From NORP110 sp051251595 (lineage in GTDB: Bacteria > Pseudomonadota > Alphaproteobacteria > Rhodobacterales > Rhodobacteraceae), in assembly GCA_051251595.1 (NCBI GenBank), contig JBPOFA010000012.1, positions 62,001-126,000 of the forward strand: a stretch of DNA of 64,000 nucleotides, read 5' to 3'. The translations under genes and the position numbers were made by a program. Positions 62,737 through 64,000 of the stretch are shown one piece after another. Every line of letters starts with the position of its first letter. Positions within the stretch are counted from its first letter, which is position 1. The notes under the pieces are model-generated. The model saw nothing but the letters and a program-made list of their open reading frames with translations. It did no database searches and was not told the DNA's origin.

Positions 62737-63738
62737 CTATTCCACAAACAATCGGGTGTAGCGAATGATCGTTGGCCCCAATGTCAGCAACACCAGTGAC
62801 GGCAACATAAGCGCAGCCAGAACCGCAGACATTTGAACCGGCAGGCGATTGGCCTTTTCCTGGGCTTTCAGCTCTCGGTGCGTGCGCATTTCCTTGGCGT
62901 AGGTCGTTAGCGTTTCGGAAACGCTTGTCCCGAACCGCATGGATTGCAGGACAACATTCGAAAAGGACGTGACCTCTTCAACGCCGGTACGGTTGGCCAT
63001 GGCCATCAACGCCCTGTCACGCGACTGACCGGCCTGGATTTCCCGTTGCGCCTGCAACAGCTCTTGGGAAATCGCCGGTGAGGTCATTCTCAATTCGTTC
63101 CCGACGCGGATCATGGCCGCGTCAAACCCAAGCCCCGCCTCTACCGAAATCTGGATCAGGTCCAACGCATTTGGAAAGTGTTCTGAAATCGCTCTTTTGC
63201 GTTCTGCCACCCTAGATTTCAACCAAAGCCCGGGGCCGAAAAAACCAACGGCAACGATACCCATCAGGATCTGAATCACTCTGTTCGTTTCCCACCCCGC
63301 AACATGGGCGTCTATGACGGGCGGCAAGGAAACTAAACCCGTACGTGCCGCCCAGATGATCGCCAACAAAGCTATTGGCAAAAGGATCCCAAGCGACACA
63401 CGCAAAAGATAGTAGTTCAACACTGCATTGGGGCCATTGTGACCGGCCATCGCCAATTGGCGCTGAACCTCTGTAAGCTCTTTTTGTTCTGAAGGGATGA
63501 ACGCCTTTAACACCCCTTTTGGAGACACGTTTTCTGGATTCAAGATACCCGTTTCCAGGTCCGCGTGACGGCGTCCACCGGTCTTGCGCCCCATCCGCTC
63601 GACAACTGGATCCCGTTCTGACAGTGCGCTGGACAGGCCGAAAAAGAACAACATGGCACCAACCGCTATGCCCATGATGAGTATTGTCTGAGGGCCGAAT
63701 GATGCACCTTCAAAAAGGCTGGAAATGAATTCGTTCAT
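62737..63738 (-). CDS. tadC: Tad pilus inner-membrane platform protein TadC
   Basis: The 333-residue protein is a type II secretion F-domain protein. Hydrophobic spans lie near 20-36 and 105-165, with an F domain FPNALDLIQISVEAGLGFDAAMIRVGNELRMTSPAIS and a final span ending in RLFVE. Tad systems use two such proteins, TadB and TadC, as the membrane platform for Flp pilus assembly. The ATG at 63736-63738 has a strong GGAGGA site and follows the tadB stop by 11 bases. Confidence 0.9.
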   Translation of the reverse strand: MNEFISSLFEGASFGPQTILIMGIAVGAMLFFFGLSSALSERDPVVERMGRKTGGRRHADLETGILNPENVSPKGVLKAFIPSEQKELTEVQRQLAMAGHNGPNAVLNYYLLRVSLGILLPIALLAIIWAARTGLVSLPPVIDAHVAGWETNRVIQILMGIVAVGFFGPGLWLKSRVAERKRAISEHFPNALDLIQISVEAGLGFDAAMIRVGNELRMTSPAISQELLQAQREIQAGQSRDRALMAMANRTGVEEVTSFSNVVLQSMRFGTSVSETLTTYAKEMRTHRELKAQEKANRLPVQMSAVLAALMLPSLVLLTLGPTIIRYTRLFVE

Positions 63739-63749
63739 GACAAATCCTC

Positions 63750-64000
63750 CTAAAATCTAAAGTCGACCAGGCGGCGAAGCACTAGAAAATTGGCTACCAC
63801 CAGACCTATGACAATCGCGGCAAATGGGCGGAAAAGTGGATCATCCGCAACGTCCGTGTAGTATCCCGGCGTCATCGCCGACGTTGCAGTAAAGATCACA
63901 ATCGGAAGCAACGAAAGGAAAATGGACGTCAATCGTCCCTCTGATGAAATCGCCATGATCCGCTTGCGCATGGAAATTCGGTCGCGGATGACCTTTGCCA
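63750..64000 (-). CDS. tadB: Tad pilus inner-membrane platform protein TadB, C-terminal part (runs off the window)
   Basis: The visible 82 or so residues read AKVIRDRISMRKRIMAISSEGRLTSIFLSLLPIVIF in frame from the right edge, then a hydrophobic span and a final RPFAAIVIGLVVANFLVLRRLVDFRF. This is the C-terminus of TadB. The start and the F domain lie beyond position 64000. The in-frame ATG at 63969-63971 is internal, not the gene start, because the coding frame continues upstream with typical TadB sequence. Confidence 0.85.
   Translation of the reverse strand, partial: AKVIRDRISMRKRIMAISSEGRLTSIFLSLLPIVIFTATSAMTPGYYTDVADDPLFRPFAAIVIGLVVANFLVLRRLVDFRF

Overview
The window looks like part of a chromosome from an alphaproteobacterium of the Rhodobacteraceae, probably a marine Roseobacter-group bacterium. 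Support comes from a CcrM-type GANTC methyltransferase, a tad pilus locus, leuS followed by lptE and holA, a 3-deoxy-manno-octulosonic acid transferase/LpxK pair behind a DUF4170 gene, a DUF3576 lipoprotein, a DUF2125 protein, and several alkB, sulfatase and solute-uptake genes. There is no rRNA in the window, so the placement rests on gene content and gene order. All functions are read from motifs; no database search was run.

Layout. 1-35 kb is mostly core genome. It holds xth (partial), an OmpR-type response regulator, ribA with an overlapping L,D-transpeptidase, a YggS homologue, a porin, a DUF3576 lipoprotein, leuS-lptE-holA, a HI0933-like flavoprotein, cysQ, pmbA, DUF2125, lipid A genes (DUF4170, kdtA, lpxK), a DsbA-like protein, a DciA-like protein, mutY, alkB, yceI, cytochrome b561, an FAD-linked oxidase with an NTF2-like partner, ccrM, rnhB, a small secreted protein, and a secreted peptide coupled to a membrane-anchored winged-helix protein. 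A dipeptide-type ABC transporter with an aldehyde dehydrogenase closes this part.

35.0-43.8 kb is an accessory block bounded on both sides by gene-free sequence. Six genes run in one direction: an exported metallo-beta-lactamase-fold hydrolase, two outer-membrane beta-barrel proteins, an AI-2E/PerM-family permease, an unrecognised 599-residue exported membrane protein, and a HupE/UreJ-type membrane protein. They are divergent from a TetR-family regulator with a palindrome in between. I consider this the best candidate for an undescribed system: an envelope module under TetR control.

43.8-54.5 kb carries a sugar-uptake and catabolism region. It has a CUT2-type ABC transporter (binding protein, two permeases, double ATPase) divergent from an AraC regulator, two short-chain dehydrogenases, a tRNA-Arg(CCT), a LacI-family regulator with a candidate operator, and a TauE/SafE exporter. 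54.5-61 kb has a family 2 glycosyltransferase, a large secreted phytase-like esterase behind an 11-bp-period repeat resembling a Pho box, a secreted type I sulfatase and an AraC regulator. 61.1-64 kb is the downstream end of a tad pilus cluster (prepilin peptidase, LuxR-type regulator, TadC, partial TadB).
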